From: Peromyscus leucopus
Taxonomy: Eukaryota > Chordata > Mammalia > Rodentia > Cricetidae
Reading direction: 5' to 3'
DNA length: 64,000 nucleotides
Assembly: GCF_004664715.2 (NCBI RefSeq)
Contig: NC_051072.1
Span: 806,001 to 870,000 of the forward strand
The notes under the pieces were generated by a model. That model made no database searches. It had not been told where the DNA came from and saw only the letters and a list, made by a program, of their open reading frames with translations. A program made the position numbers and the translations under genes. Below are positions 23,024-37,710 of the stretch, in pieces; positions within the stretch are counted from its first letter, which is position 1; each line of letters begins with the position of its first letter.

Positions 23024-23878
23024 CTGGTGAGAAAAGGTTGAGAAATGATTGAAAGCTAACAAAATTCTTTATAGTCACAATGCTTATTTTATAAAACAGA
23101 AACATTTACTTATTATCATACTTGCATTTCCCTTTGTAAATGATAGGCTATATTCAAATTTCTGAAGCTGAATTCAATGGAACATAATTTAAAAACATAA
23201 TAGCTGTAACCTTACATATAACCTTACACTGAAATAAGAAGACCCTGACAACATAGAACATAGAAACAAAGGAATATTAATCAAAGACAAACGTGGAAGT
23301 AAGGCATAACAAAAAGAGTTAAGAAGACCCTTAAGAGTATTATGCTAATGGAAATCAGTCCCTTAGACAAATATATAAACATTATGACTGGAGAAACACA
23401 AAGCATAAAAGTAGTCAAACATGGAAAACACATGTATACATAATTATAAGTATTCTGACACAGAGTTTTAGTTTTGAAAGGTATGAAAGTTAAGTTGCAT
23501 AACCAGAGGACTGTCATTACAATATTAGATTATATATTTCAAAGATTTAAGACAGGAATCTTTATGCATATTTTATGAAGAGGATAAATACCCAAGATAA
23601 TCATATAATGAAAAATAAGTCAAGTTCACTTAGAAATGACAGAGCTTTGGAGTCACCGTAAACACAAGCTGACCTCATGGGAGGAGAACAAAGCATGGGA
23701 GACTAAAGCATCATAAACCTCTGAGATGTCCTCCTTTGTAAACAAGGGACAGAAACAGAGATCCCTGAAAAATGATTTCCACCAACACCTCATGTCTCAA
23801 TGCTCAGGATAAAGCCCAGATTTCTGGTGCACTGTTGGCCTCCCCTCTGTCCACTGACCCCCTCTCATTCCTACACAC
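23024..23878 (-). other. Intron of gene A between KRAB-B and finger exons
   Basis: AT-rich with no repeat that I recognise. It is homologous to 43671-44488 in copy B, which supports the shared gene structure. Confidence 0.7.
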
Positions 23879-23974
23879 CTGGGTGCACAGTGGCAGCTGC
23901 TTGTCTCTTCACATCTGAAGGCTCTTGTTTTTGCTCCAGAAATGTCACTAGGTATGGCTTTGATGAAGCAAGAC
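23879..23974 (-). CDS. KRAB zinc-finger gene A, KRAB-B box exon
   Basis: A 96 bp exon on the minus strand, between acceptor 'cccacaaacag' and donor 'cccag/gtgtgt'. In phase 1 it reads GLASSKPYLVTFLEQ followed by a KQEPSDVKRQ block, which is the KRAB-B pattern (S-KP-LVT-LEQ---P--VKR). The phase fits KRAB-A before it and the finger exon after it. KRAB-B strengthens TRIM28 recruitment by the A box. The PW of many B boxes is PS here. The copy B exon at 44489-44584 has the same length and splice sites. Confidence 0.88.
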
Positions 23975-24248
23975 CTGTTTGTGGGAAAAGGGAACAACAC
24001 TGTTAGTGTGTTCTCCTGCGAATAAGATGTCCTCTTCAGGACTGTGTGCATAGGGAATGAGAAGCTACAATAAAGGGTCATAGAGGAGTAGCTCTTCCTG
24101 TGCTGTGTGACAGCCACATCAGAATGCTTAGGAGGAATTTAGGATTTGCAGGTCCTGGGCTTCATGTTCCTCAGTTACAAGGAAAAATAATAAAACTGAA
24201 GAGTGTGACAGCCTCTTTAACGTGTACACACCCTGCTCATTCCACTTA

Positions 24249-26180
<1,932 letters not shown>

Positions 26181-26186
26181 TTTTTC

Positions 26187-26346
26187 ACTGGGTAGTGGTG
26201 GCACACACCTTTAATCCCAGCACTCGGGAGGCAGAGCCAGGAGGATCTCTGTGAGTTCAAGGCCAGCCTGGCCTACAGAGTGAGTTCCAGGAAAGGCGCA
26301 AAGCTACACAGAGAAACCCTGTCTCAAAAAACCAAAAAAAAAAAAA
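26187..26346 (+). mobile_element. B1 SINE
   Basis: Near-consensus: 'gtggtggcacacacctttaa', 'ggatctctgtgagttcaagg', 'gcaaagctacacagagaaac', then poly(A). Confidence 0.97.
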
Positions 26347-26637
26347 GCCCACTTTTCTCTCCACGTTCTTTCTATCACACTGTTTCCCAATGTTGAGACA
26401 GGCTGGCCCAAAAGGCATTTTTTTTTCTAGGATGACTGAGAAGGCTGATCAATGACACCCATAATCTCATAGGAATCCTGTTTTACCTCCAAGTACAGTT
26501 GATCAGTGCTAGTGATCAGAGCTCGATGTGCTTCTGATATAGGTAAGTAAGTCTGATAGCACAATCACAGTCACATATAATGTGGGACTTGATGAGAGTT
26601 CATGTCCCTCTCTATGAGTACAAATTAACAGTCTCTG

Positions 26638-27020
26638 CTGTGCTGTGGGATGTTCTATATGTCAAATGTGTTGCTCTGATTGCTTAATAAATAAAACACT
26701 GATTGGCCAGCAGCCAGGCGGAAAGTATAGGTGGGGCAAGCAGAGAAGAGAATTTTGGGAAGTGGAAGGCTGAGGCAGAGACACTGCCAGCCACCACCTT
26801 GACAAGCGACATGTAAGGTACCGGTAAGCCACGAGCCACGTGGAAACTTATAGACTAATAGAAATGAGTTAATTTAAGATATAAGAACAGTTAAAAAGAA
26901 GCCTGAGCCATTAGGCCAAACAGTTTAAATAGTAAAAGCATCTGTGTGTTTATTTTATAAGTGGGCTGTCGGACTGCTGGGGCTTGGTTGGGACCCAGAG
27001 AGAAAAACTCTCTAGCTACA
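26638..27020 (+). mobile_element. Solo LTR (mys-related family)
   Basis: Starts near 'tgctgtgggatgttctatat' and ends 'actctctagctaca'. Contains 'taaataaaacactgattggc' and 'ccggtaagccacgagccac'. An imperfect duplication ('tctctg' and 'cctctg') may flank it. It lies near the A/B unit boundary. Confidence 0.85.
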
Positions 27021-27179
27021 CCTCTGTTGTCAGCTTCTTTCCTGCCTTTTGTCTCTTTACTCTGTATTCAGAAATCTAACATTATCCATATTGTCACAAA
27101 TGACCGTATTGCATCCTTTTATGTAGCTGAATAGTATCCCACATTAAAGATGAGAGTTACACTTAGGAAAAATGAAATC

Positions 27180-27424
27180 AAACCATGCCAATTTGCAGAT
27201 GACATGATATGCATGAATGATCCCTAAAGTTCTACTAGAAAATGACTAGAAATATAAACCAATACAGGATTGTGGCATGATATATAATCAATTTGCACAA
27301 ATCAATAGTTCTATATATGAGCAATAAACATCCAGAGAAAGAGATCATGGACACATACCCATTCACAATAGCCTCAAAAAGCATAAAATATATGGGAATG
27401 TGTCAGAACACAGTCAAAAGAATA
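27180..27424 (+). mobile_element. L1 ORF2 fragment, copy B (part 1)
   Basis: Contains 'aatttgcagatgacatgata', the FADDM catalytic block of L1 reverse transcriptase, then the usual 'gagaaagagatcatggacac' downstream words. It corresponds to about 985-1230 of copy A. Confidence 0.75.
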
Positions 27425-28037
27425 AGGTATTGTGAATAATGCCTTGGGGGAACTATGTGAGAAGCTCTAGGAAGAAGGGCAGAGAGCCTTTTTTCTCCGG
27501 TGCATTCTGATCCTTGGATTGTTCTTGGATGTGACTTTTTTTGTCTCCCATGACAAACATTTACATTTAATTTAAAATATGCTTGTTCTTGTTGGATGTC
27601 AGAACATTGCTATAGAACCCAATCTGGTAAATATACTCTGAATCTGGATATAGTTTTCTGCCTTGTTCTCTGCTTTCTCAGATAGAATCTATAGTATGTG
27701 CCAGTCAATTGTGTTAAAATTGGTCTGTCCTGAGAAAGTTCTGGGAAAGGGCTGCTCTGTTGGTATTTAGGATTATTTAGTATATTCTTTTTCCCATTTA
27801 TTTACATGTTTTTCGGATCATGTTCAACTGAACTCAAACAACCTTCCTTGGATCATTGTTTTGCTACATTCGTGTATAAAGTACACTGAAACTGAAGTAA
27901 GGTTGTCTACAGCATTAATCTACAGCTGTAGTCTGTCCCATTATCTCAGGTCCTCAGATGCCAGGTCTTACAGACACAGATCTGTATAGGTCAGTGAAAG
28001 TTGACAGTAATGAAACTAGGAGGTCAAGGCCCTTTGA
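27425..28037. other. Unidentified insertion in the copy B L1
   Basis: About 610 bp that interrupts L1 between words contiguous in copy A (about 1195-1245). It holds no frame of note. Words such as 'aaagtacactgaaactgaag' and 'gtctgtcccattatctcagg' suggest retroviral LTR or leader sequence, but there is no matching copy in the window and no clear target duplication. Confidence 0.4.
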
Positions 28038-29145
28038 AAGAGAGACTTTAAACAAATGAAGAAAGAGATAAAGACACTAGAAAATAGATAAACATTCAAT
28101 GCTCATGTATTGGTAGAATTAATATTGTGAAAAAGAACCACTTTACCAAAATCCATTTATAGATTCAAAGCAATCCCAGTTAAATTCCACATCTCATTCT
28201 TCACAAAATTGAACACTATTAAAAGTACATAAAGAATAATAAAAGATGCCCACATAGCCATAGCCAAAATAACCATGAGAAAAAGAACAGTGTTAGAAGG
28301 AGGACCACTCCGGACCTCAAGATATATTACACAGTCTTAGTAATAAAAAAAGGGGAGCCATCACAACAAACAGATATGTAAACCAGATGAAAGGAACAAA
28401 ATAAAAAACCTAAACATGAGCATAAATAACTTCAGCCATTTAAATTTTACAAAGATGCCAACAATATCCAGTGGAGAAAAGAAAGCATCTTCAACCAATG
28501 TTTCTGAGAAAATGGATGTCCACTGGAAGAAGACTGAAATTAGATTTGGATCTATCACTATATAGAAAAACTAACAGTAAACTGATCAAAGAACTAAAGG
28601 GTGAAAACCTGAACACTGAAACTGACAGGAGGAAGCATAGGCAGCATCACACCTGAAATAGGTACAGGAAAGGACTTTATGAATAGGACTTGATTTGCCT
28701 TAGAATTAAGGCCAAAAATTAATTAGTGGGATTTCATAAAACTAAAAAGTTAGGTACAGCTAAAAAAACAATCAATCAGGTGAAGAAAAAGCCAAAGAAT
28801 AGAAGAGAACCTTTGCCACCTATATATCTCACAAAGTAAACTCCAGAATTTAAAAAACTCAAACAACAAAGAGTCCAAAACAACAACGAAACAAAGGACC
28901 CATTTACAAAATGAGCCTGGGACCTGAACAGAGAGTTCTCAAAAGAGGATGAAAATGTCAGAGAATTTTCTCAAAAACTGTTCATCTAAACAACTTTGAG
29001 ATTTCCTCTTACCCCAGTCAGAATGGCAAAGATCAACAAAACAACTAACAAATAATTCTGGAGAGGGTGTGGGGAGAAGGGAACTTTCATCCACTATTGG
29101 TGGGATTGCAAACTGTTAGCCACTCTGGAAATCAGGAAAGAGAAT
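28038..29145 (+). mobile_element. L1 ORF2 C-terminal part, copy B (part 2)
   Basis: 'actttaaacaaatgaagaaa' matches copy A at 1246. The 3' ORF2 words 'ttcctcttaccccagtcaga' and 'gtggggagaagggaactttc' follow. It is truncated in copy A at 1697 but continues here. Interrupted by a solo LTR at 29146. Confidence 0.8.
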
Positions 29146-29519
29146 TGCTGTGGAACAATCCCTTTCTACACTTTGAATATGTATTACTCTCACTGGTTAA
29201 TAAAAAACTGACAGGCTGGTAGCCGAACAGGAAGTTAGCCAGGAAAACCAAACTGAATGATGGGAAGGAGGGCAGAGTCAGGGGATCTGCCAGTGAGCTG
29301 CCCAGGAAGCAAGACGTGCTAGAGGATAGGTAAAGCCATGAGCCACATGGCAAAACATAGATTAATAAAAATGGGTTAATTTAAATCTAAAAGCTAGTTA
29401 TTAATAAGCCTGAGCTATCAGTTCAGCATTTACAAATAATATGAAGTCTCTGTGTGGTAATTTGAAGGCAGCTATCAGGACAGGGAGTGGATGGTCAGGA
29501 CAGGAAATGTCCATCTACA
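29146..29519 (+). mobile_element. Solo LTR in L1 (diverged mys-related family)
   Basis: 374 bp, TG...CA, flanked by 'gagaat' and 'gacaat' (one mismatch). It has 'aaaatgggttaatttaaatc' and 'cacatggcaaaacatagatt', shared with the LTR at 39074 rather than the young group. Confidence 0.85.
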
Positions 29520-29960
29520 GACAATTTCCAAAAAGCTAAAGATAAATCTATATGCCCCAACTATACTACTCTTTGTACTATTTCAAAATATTGCAATTGA
29601 CATTCAATCCACAGATAGCTGATTAACCATGTTCACTGCTGTTCTAATCATAAGATCTAGGAAATGGAAATGACACGAATATCCATCCATTGACAAATCA
29701 ATAATGAAAATGTGGTCCGTAGACACTATGGAACGCTCTGCAGCTATACAGAAAATAAACGTCACGGGTCAATAGATGGAACTAGAAGAGATCATATGGA
29801 GTGAGATAGCCCAGATCCATAAAGACAAACACCACATGCCTTTGTCATCTGAGGCTCCTACCTCTAAATCCTCTTATGTTTTTACATAGCCTGGAGTAAC
29901 TGCAGAAACCAGGAAAGTAAAAATGACCTTTGGGGAACATGTGCGGGGCACCGAGGTCTT
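29520..29960 (+). mobile_element. L1 ORF2 end, copy B (part 3)
   Basis: 'ccatccattgacaaatcaat' and 'ctatacagaaaataaac' words of the L1 C-terminus, then 'catagcctggagtaactgca' close to the L1 ORF2 stop. Confidence 0.75.
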
Positions 29961-30824
29961 TGCATGCACATATTCACTTGAGGAACCTGGAATTTAAAGC
30001 ATACAGGGTTCTTTCTTCAAGGCGAAGGAATGCAAAACCTGTTTTCTGTCCAGAAGCTTGGAGTGGATTTTAAGCCTGCTGACGTTTGTTCTATCTGTGT
30101 GGTTAGAGCTGATTCTGCCACAGACCTTCCTCCAGACCCTTATAAATTAGTTTTTCTCATCCATTCTAAAAGCCATTTTTTCTTATTCAATCTATAGAAC
30201 TTATCTGTATAGACTTTACAAGACTTTACTTTATCCTTGTAGTCACCTATGATCTGTATTTAGGTTACTTTGTTCCTCAAAGTATGCTTTGTTGTGAATA
30301 CAGGGTTGAGCTAATTATCACCAGAAGAATTTTCATCTAATTGTGCTTGTGCATAAATGTGTCTAAAATAAAGACCTAGAGATCACACTCCTGACATTTG
30401 AACCAATACCTGCTACTGAATTTTGTTGGGCAGAACCACCTTCCTGCTTCCCCTGCCTAGTTATTTTACTGTCCATGAAGGTCACAAACACCCCTGCAGG
30501 GATGCAGTAGGGTACCAACACAGAGAATTCAGGATATATACGACTTCATGAAGGAAACTGGGGAGAACACTGGGGCACTAATTATGGACGGACATAACTA
30601 TGGAAGTTGAAAAGTGTCCTTGGACTCAGTGACAGAAATTTTAACTCCAAAGCTGAAAATGAGTCGAACCTGTGCTTCTCAGGATTATTTCTTTCTTTTG
30701 TTGTCAACATACCACAAACAAAAAAACAACTGAATACAGCTTTTGATAGAGTCTGCCAGACAAATTGAGACAGACTTTTCAACTCAAAATATGCCATTGC
30801 ACTTGAAAAGTATCCTTGGACTCA
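29961..30824. other. Unassigned sequence, no gene
   Basis: Includes possible L1 3'UTR and an LTR-like part with 'taaaataaagacctagagat' at about 30364. An internal duplication pairs 30606-30660 with 30803-30860 ('gtccttggactcagtgac' and 'atccttggactcactgac'). Nothing like it in copy A. Confidence 0.4.
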
Positions 30825-32590
30825 CTGACCAAAATGTTTTAATGCAAGAGCAGAAAATGTAGCCTAGGCTCTCCTTGAATTTGCTATGAAGCAGTGAATT
30901 ACTTTGAACTCTGGGGTTTCCTCATTGCTTGAAATGTAGAGATGACAGGGATGTGCCACAGCAGATGCTCAATTCAAAATACATATATAAATATTTGGGG
31001 CCTGTAGGATATATGTGAGCATGGTGCTGTATTGTCTCTACATCGTAAGGAAGGTGTTTTGTTGTTCAAGGCAGTGTGCTTTTCCCACCTCACAGAATGT
31101 CACTATTTTCCCTACAGATTAGAGACATTAACTAGGAAGTGTCTATTATTTTATATATGGTTAGAAACTCATTGAGAATTCTAGTAGATAGGACAAAGTG
31201 GTTTGAAGCCCGTGTTTCTTAAGAGTAGACTTCAATGTCATAAGCCAAGCTCTAGCACAAACACTTTTTTTTAACCTGAAGAGGGCAATATATGCAAGAG
31301 CACATGAGATGGGGGAGGGGCTGTGGAGGAAAATTACTGACAAGAGGATTGTCTGGTTGTGAGTGAAAAACTCTTGGAAGGAGTCTGTGTCTGCAGAGAC
31401 TGATGGACCATGTGGAATTTCAGAACTGTGGAGAGACTGGAATTTTGCAGATTCAAAGAGTAGTTACCTTATCTTGGTCTACTTTTACCCTTCAGAAACA
31501 GTCATTCTTTGCAATAATCTGTAGTGGACCAAATAGCTGCTGACAATAGATAAGAAACTTTTAGAATCCACTGACTTGGCAGAACATTAGCTTCCCTCAA
31601 CCCAAAAGCCAAGAATGTCACCAGATAGTATCTTAAATAGACTAGGTCCCCCATCTCATAGTACCTGCCTCTCTGGGGTACCCACCAATATATTTTAAAT
31701 TTGCCTTGATTAATAATTTTTTTCTGTAAACCCATGAAACTGTTTTCATGTCGGAGCATGGTATTTTGGATAACCTAAATCTTTGTTCCCAGGCCATGGT
31801 CACTCAGATTGTTCCAGATTGAACTACTCTTCTTTCCCTTTAAGACTAAAGGTTCAGTTTTCACATGAGGAGGAAGCTTCTATATGCAAATCAAAGGACT
31901 GTGAGTGAGCCATAGCCTTCCAAATTTATCTTTTATTGTCTCTAGGACAGCACAAAAACTTGGGTAAATCGTTTTAGAACTATTCATAGAGCATCAGTGG
32001 ACCTGGAAACCACATTCGGTGACCGAATGTTTGAGGGAGTTTAGACACTGTTGATAAAGTGAAGGGACAGAAGAAAGTGTGTGATGAGAAGACAATGTAC
32101 AGCCCGCCAGATCAGCAGGGCCGTTTCTCCCCTCCCTTTCAGAGACATGCAAGCCCCCTCCTGTCAATCATGAGGTACCTTTCTGTCATCACACCAAATC
32201 CTCTCTCAAAGGTGAAAATATCTGATACCACACAGTATCAAACAGGATTGATGCAGTATTATTGTCTAGTCCCTTCCACTCTGAAGTTCAAAATCTGTAA
32301 ACATGTGGATTGTACAATGAGGGGTTAATACCAATTACAAGATTATTATGTGGCTATACAGGGGTATTGATGTGATGGTTCAAGTCACAGGAGTGTACGT
32401 CAGGGATTCCTATTCAACCGGAGGCATCCATAGCAAATCATTGAACAAAGGGGGGGGGGTACTAATTAACATCTCATACAACAATCACCCTGGCAGGACT
32501 CTATCTCTGGACACTAGGAACAATAGAAACCTCTGTGAGCTCAGACCAGGAGTAATAGGCCAGGCATAATGTTTAGGAGGAATTAGATGT
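30825..32590. other. Duplicon B unique sequence
   Basis: Aligns with copy A 1745-2051 plus 4897-6440, uninterrupted at the site of the mys-like insertion (31136-31150). No gene supported. Confidence 0.7.
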
Positions 32591-32639
32591 CCACATGGTC
32601 TAGAAGGACTGAGAAATTTGACTACAGCCATGCCAGCGA

Positions 32640-33370
32640 GGAGCACTAGGAAGAGCATGTTTCCCCAGCCAAGCAGGAAAGTGAGCTCTCATGAGCTCCT
32701 GAGACAGCAGCAGTGACATACCCATAGCCCCTGCAACCCTGTTCTTTCCAACCTTCTCCACCCCTTGACTACTGAGCCAGCCCTCCAGTCCCAGAAGCAC
32801 AGGCGGACACGGGCAGCAGCAAGGCGTCCTGAGAGACTGGACACTCACAACATATGGCTTTGGCATCACGCCCCCTCCCCTGACAAACCCGCAGGCAAGT
32901 GCAGTGGCCCAGCCTAGGTCAGCACAGCACCTCCAGGTCAGCTTCTCCCGCCTCCCAACCAGCCCAAGTCAGCTCCCTCCCTCCGCGCGGGACCGTGCAC
33001 AGTCCCTCAGATCTGCAGGACGGCGCTGCACCCTGCACCAACCTCCATGTCAGAGATGCAAGCCCAGTACTGAGCAGGACACTCGCCTAACTTTGGGGAG
33101 AAGCTAAGTTTGAAGACTGATGCGGAAGTTCGGTATCCACAGCCCCTTCTTGTGATGTCGTCGTGGTCGGAACTACATTTCCCACAAGTCAGAGCGAAGG
33201 ACTTCCGGGGACATAGGAAAGTGATTTATTTGTGCAGTGCCTGGGTTCCTGTCCAGCTGTGTGCAGATGAAGTTGGAAGGAAACAGGCTTGAGCTCAGGG
33301 ACAGCCACAGGGGATTCGGGCTGTTGCAGTCCTGCGATTCCAGCACCCAATGCCTATGATCTGAGCCTTT
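32640..33370. promoter_or_regulatory. Promoter-like block, copy B
   Basis: Counterpart of 6450-7140. The ZNF143-type site aactacatttcccacaagtc is at 33171-33190 and an ETS core 'acttccgggg' at 33201-33210; this is the copy in which both motifs look intact. The CRE-like word of copy A is 'tgatgtcgtc' here. It lies 8.7 kb upstream of the KRAB-A exon of gene A on the minus strand and is the best candidate for that gene's promoter, but the first exon was not resolved. Confidence 0.5.
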
Positions 33371-33379
33371 CACAGTAAT

Positions 33380-33393
33380 GTTTTTTTTTTTTT
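33380..33393. repeat. Poly(T) tract
   Basis: About 14 T in copy B where copy A has 5. Confidence 0.8.
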
Positions 33394-33492
33394 TATCACG
33401 TTTTCTTGTTATTTCTGGTAAAACGTTGTGATTTTAAAGCTCAGTTCTACTTACTGTGGGATCTTAACAACCGCATGAAAACTCAGATTTAT

Positions 33493-33543
33493 CTGTGTTA
33501 CTTAAAAAAAAAAAAGAAGAAGAAGAAGAAGAAGAAGAAGCAG
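33493..33543. repeat. (A)n(AAG)n microsatellite
   Basis: A run of A followed by about 10 AAG units at the position where copy A carries a B2 SINE. Confidence 0.95.
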
Positions 33544-33830
33544 GAAGCTAATGTAGGACTGAGCATCATCTCCTCCAGATGCATTTTGAAACCATCCTTG
33601 GTGACTTTTCCTGTCATCCAGAGTCTCGGGCGCGTAAGATAGAAGAACAGAAAACAAGGCTAACAAGGACAGTTCATAGGCACTTTATATCTAAACACAA
33701 TGTAGAGAACAGACAGGGGGGCTGGCTTACCGTAAAGCACTTGACTATAATGCAGGTAGCTTTGGTTTAAGACCACGTAATACAAAGAGATAATCCTTGT
33801 TCAATACCCAGTAATAAAAATAATAATCCA

Positions 33831-34003
33831 GCCGGGAGGTGGTAGTGCACTCTTTTAATTCCAGCAACTCGAGAGGCAGAGGCAGGAAGATCTCTATGAG
33901 TTCGAGGCCAGCCTAAGCTACAGAGTGAGTTCCAGGAAAGGCACCAAAGCTACACAGAGAAACCCTGTCTCAAAACAAAACAAAATAATAATAATAATAA
34001 TAA
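33831..34003 (+). mobile_element. B1 SINE
   Basis: 'gggaggtggtagtgcactct', 'gaggcaggaagatctctatg' and 'ccaaagctacacagagaaac', ending in (AATA)n-like tail. Inserted in an ID-like remnant; absent from copy A. Confidence 0.93.
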
Positions 34004-34361
34004 TCCTTGTTCTCTTGTGCTGACACACAGTATGAGTCATACTTGATCAGAATCCACAGCTGGAATAGGGTTCAGATGAATGCTGGAATCCATACAGTGA
34101 AGGACATGGGTCAGGACCACAGATATGTTTAAAATCATTCAACACAGTGAAATATACAGATCTCTGGTTTACATGCAATGGACTCCCAGAATGCATCTGA
34201 GGGTCTTTCTGTAAAGTCCTTTCCCACACTTTCAACGATTTATCTGTGTAATTTTTGTGTCCATTCTACCACATCGACAGCACCTACTTCTCCCTGCCTT
34301 TTCATAAACTCAGGAGTGTGGCCACCACCAGGTGACTTTACACCTCTTCTGTGAGTTTCTT

Positions 34362-35240
34362 TTCTGAATTTGTTAACAAGGAAAACTATAATTAGGCAGT
34401 CTTTAACTCCATCAGAGACCTGAGAAGGATATAAAATTACCTGAGTAAACAGGAAGTACAGAGCAAACAACTTCCAAAATTAAGAAATGACAGAAGCAGC
34501 TAGCTGCCTGGACAGGCACCCTAGGTTCCTCTGTAACATTGGGGCATCTATCTTCAGCCTGCAGGCATAGAATATCTGACAGACTTTTCTGTGAAGCAGG
34601 TTTTTGAAGGACTGTCCTACCTTGTCTTGGAAAGGTCCGGTAGTCACTTTCTTTTGTGACATGCTTGTACAATTTGGACAGCATACTGTCAGTAGTCGAG
34701 GCAATAACCTTAAATTTGAATCAATATCCAAAAACATCTTAAACAATAGTAGAAACATATATACAGTACCACAAAAATAACCTCAAATTTGTATCAATAT
34801 TAAAAATCCATATCAGTGTAAAATATTTAAGACTAGTAGTTGATTTTTTTGGTTTAAAAGTAGATTAAATAATCTCCCCTTTCTCTTTTTTGAATGAGAT
34901 CCCTGAATCTAATCTCCTTTGTTCAACTTTTTCCCTGATCATTACCAATAACAACTTGTAACCAACACCCCAAAATGATGACAAATATCCTCTTAATGAC
35001 CAAAAACCACCCACCTAACTCTTGGGAATGTGGGTGTTGTGTTCTTAAAATTACTTCTTGCTGTCTGGGGACAGTGGCATCTTTAGGGAACCCTGAAGAA
35101 AACTGGGATAGCTGTCAAGTCCTGGGAGAGCTAGTTGTATCATTTCTTGTCCAGTCTCTGTATAATGGGAAAGTGCAGGGCTTTTCTCAAGTCCTGGCTG
35201 GAGTTGTCTGTGAGGCTGGACCACGATGTTGAAAGGGAAC
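34362..35240 (-). mobile_element. ERV internal fragment, minus strand
   Basis: 34390-34600 is homologous to 13185-13390 ('cagctgcctgg', 'ggggcatc', 'atctgacagac'). The rest, including 34970-35230, looks like the untranslated internal part of the same ERV group. No frame. Copy B-specific at this position. Confidence 0.55.
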
Positions 35241-35727
35241 AATATTTTATCAATATTTAAATATACATACAAAGCAATTGGTTAAATACCTGACAATACT
35301 CATGAGAAAAAAAAATCCCTTCACCGGTGATAAGCATTCATTCACAACTCTTTGAATTCTCTGTTTTCTTTAGTGGAGTTGTGTATTTAATTCAAGTGTA
35401 GGAGGAACTACAAACAAAACATGGATGATCTAAGAGGGAGCCTCATCCAGCAGGATATTAGGGATCCAGGTATACATATGAAACATTCTACCCAGAGTCA
35501 GATCTCAGGCCTAACATGTTTGTTTAGACCATGTTGGCAACTTTATTATCTCTAGTAACATTTTTTTTTGTATAACATCTTGATTATCTAATTGCCTCCC
35601 ATTGAAACATTCTGCATTAGGTATGAGTTTTGGCAAAATCATTTTAAACTCTATGCTTACAGGCTGAAGATTTTTAATTCAGTTAAAAATTTAATTAAAT
35701 TTTTAATTGAAAGATTTTTAAATTAGG

Positions 35728-35850
35728 CATGGTGGTGTATGCCTTTAATCCCAGATCTCAGTTGGAGGCCAGTCTGTTCCACAGACCAAGTTCCAGGAAA
35801 GCCAGGGTTACACAGAGAAACCTTATCTGGAAAACATCATTTTAAAATCT
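35728..35850 (+). mobile_element. B1 SINE, partial
   Basis: 'aggcatggtggtgtatgcct', then an internal deletion, then 'caagttccaggaaagccagg' and 'ttacacagagaaacctta'. Confidence 0.88.
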
Positions 35851-35869
35851 CAGGTTTGAACTTGAGAAA

Positions 35870-37100
35870 AGGAATTGCTGTTTGGAGGTAATATTGTTTT
35901 CTTACTATTTAAATACACAAACAAAAACAAATGGTTAACTACCTGCCAAGTGCTATTTACAAAAATATATCCTTTCATCAGCGATAAGCAAAAATCCAGT
36001 GAAAGACACCTTGCTAGTGCTGTTCTGAAGACCCTATACTATCCACTTGTGCACATGAGCAGCGTTTTCTCCTTTCCTTGCGAACATGTATCTTTTGGCT
36101 ATCTGCCTCCCTCTGTGGTTTATCTTGTCCTGCTTTGAACTGGTCTACCTATGCATCTCATGAAGCTATTCATGGGTCCCTGCCAAGAACAGAATTACAT
36201 AGGTATCCACAAAAATGGGGTCCTGTGTGCATTCCAGTTAAAAGAAACAGGATAAGGATTGGGAATCAGAACATCCATGTCAGTGTTGTGGGTTAACAAA
36301 TGCCAGGAACAGATACATTCTGTTGTAATCATGTTTATATTTCTTTTAAAATACAAGTACCCTGGAGCTTATATATTTGGGCAAAGACATGTTCCTTTTT
36401 ACCTCATGACTCTCTGGTAGTTGGCTTCTCTGTTGTTGTTACAGAGTATGCTGCCCTAATGCCATGCTGGGGCAGACAGGGTTTATGTGACTTACATACA
36501 GGTCATATACCATCATTAAAAGAAACCAGGGCAGGAGCTCAAGCATTAAACTGGAAATAGGAACAGAAGCAGAAACCATGGAAGAATGTGCTTTCAGGCT
36601 TGCCCCACCACCAATGGCTATCTTGGTTTCCTCGTTATACAACCAAAGAATAGTTTGCCAGGGACAGAAATGCCAACAGTGATCTGAGGCCTCTGAAGCA
36701 ATTATCAATCAAGGAATTAATTCACAGACTCATCTACAGGCCAATCTAATAGCGGTTCATTCCTCAGTCAAGGTTCCATCTACCCAGATTACCACAGCTT
36801 CTGTCAAGTCCACAAAAATTTGCTAGCACACTCCCAACTTGACAATCCATGTTATTAATTTTCAGAAGCTGAAGAAGATACACTTCTGTGGGAAAGAACC
36901 ACTGGCAAACTTGCACCTTGACTGAACAAAGTTATAAATCAGTTCTTTATGCTTGTGCTGATACTGCATTATTTTCTTCATCTTCCAACCTTGCTGCCAT
37001 GATTTTGGATGGTTATTACCAATATGGCAAATTGGAAAATGCTAGATAATGCTGAATCAATGTGATGAGGTGTCTCAAGTTCCTGCCACCATGGATTCAC
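35870..37100. other. Duplicon B sequence shared with copy A
   Basis: Aligns with about 11110-12240. Includes the unnamed repeat at 36430-36810. No gene supported. Confidence 0.6.
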
Positions 37101-37164
37101 CTCTATGAGATTCTATACCTTAATAATGTCTATCACCTGAATAACAATTTCCTTTCCTGTTTTA

Positions 37165-37450
37165 GGTAGGTTTACTATTTCTGTTATGAAACAATGTGAC
37201 AAAATCAACATGGAGAGGAAACTATTTGGCTTATGCCTCCCCATCACAGTTTATCATTAAAGGAGCCAAGACAGGAACTCAAAGAGGGCAAGGACATAGA
37301 GGCAGGGGCTGATGCAGACATCACTATTTACTGGCTTGCTGCTCATGGATTGCTCATCTTGCATTTTTATAGACTGCAGGAACACCAGCCCAGGGATAGC
37401 CCCACCCACAATGGGTTGGCCCTTCCCTATCAATTACTAAATAAAATAAT
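37165..37450. repeat. Interspersed rodent repeat, unnamed
   Basis: Same family as 11575 and 20287: 'actggcttgctgctcatgga', 'aacaccagcccagggatagc'. Confidence 0.6.
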
Positions 37451-37452
37451 TT

Positions 37453-37670
37453 CCTACAGCTTTTGTTCTCAATCCTTTTAATGCTTTGACCCTTTAATAA
37501 AGTTCCTTATGTTATGGTGGCCCAAACCATAACATTATTTTAGTTGGTAACTGTAGCTTTGCTACTCTTATGAATTGTAATGTAAATATCTGATATGCAG
37601 AAGGTCTCAGGTGACACCCATGAAAGGGTCATGACCCCCAGGTTGAGAACCTTTGTCCTAAGGCTTGCCT
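37453..37670 (+). mobile_element. hAT-type MITE (URR1-like)
   Basis: 'gttctcaatccttttaatgc' at one end and 'ggttgagaacc' at the other form the imperfect inverted ends typical of hAT-Charlie MITEs; internal 'aatgtaaatatctgatatgc'. A second copy lies at 41300-41527 in the other orientation. The family name is from memory. Confidence 0.7.
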
Positions 37671-37710
37671 ACATTCAGACCTTATGGATGCATATTTTTA
37701 ATTGAGATGC

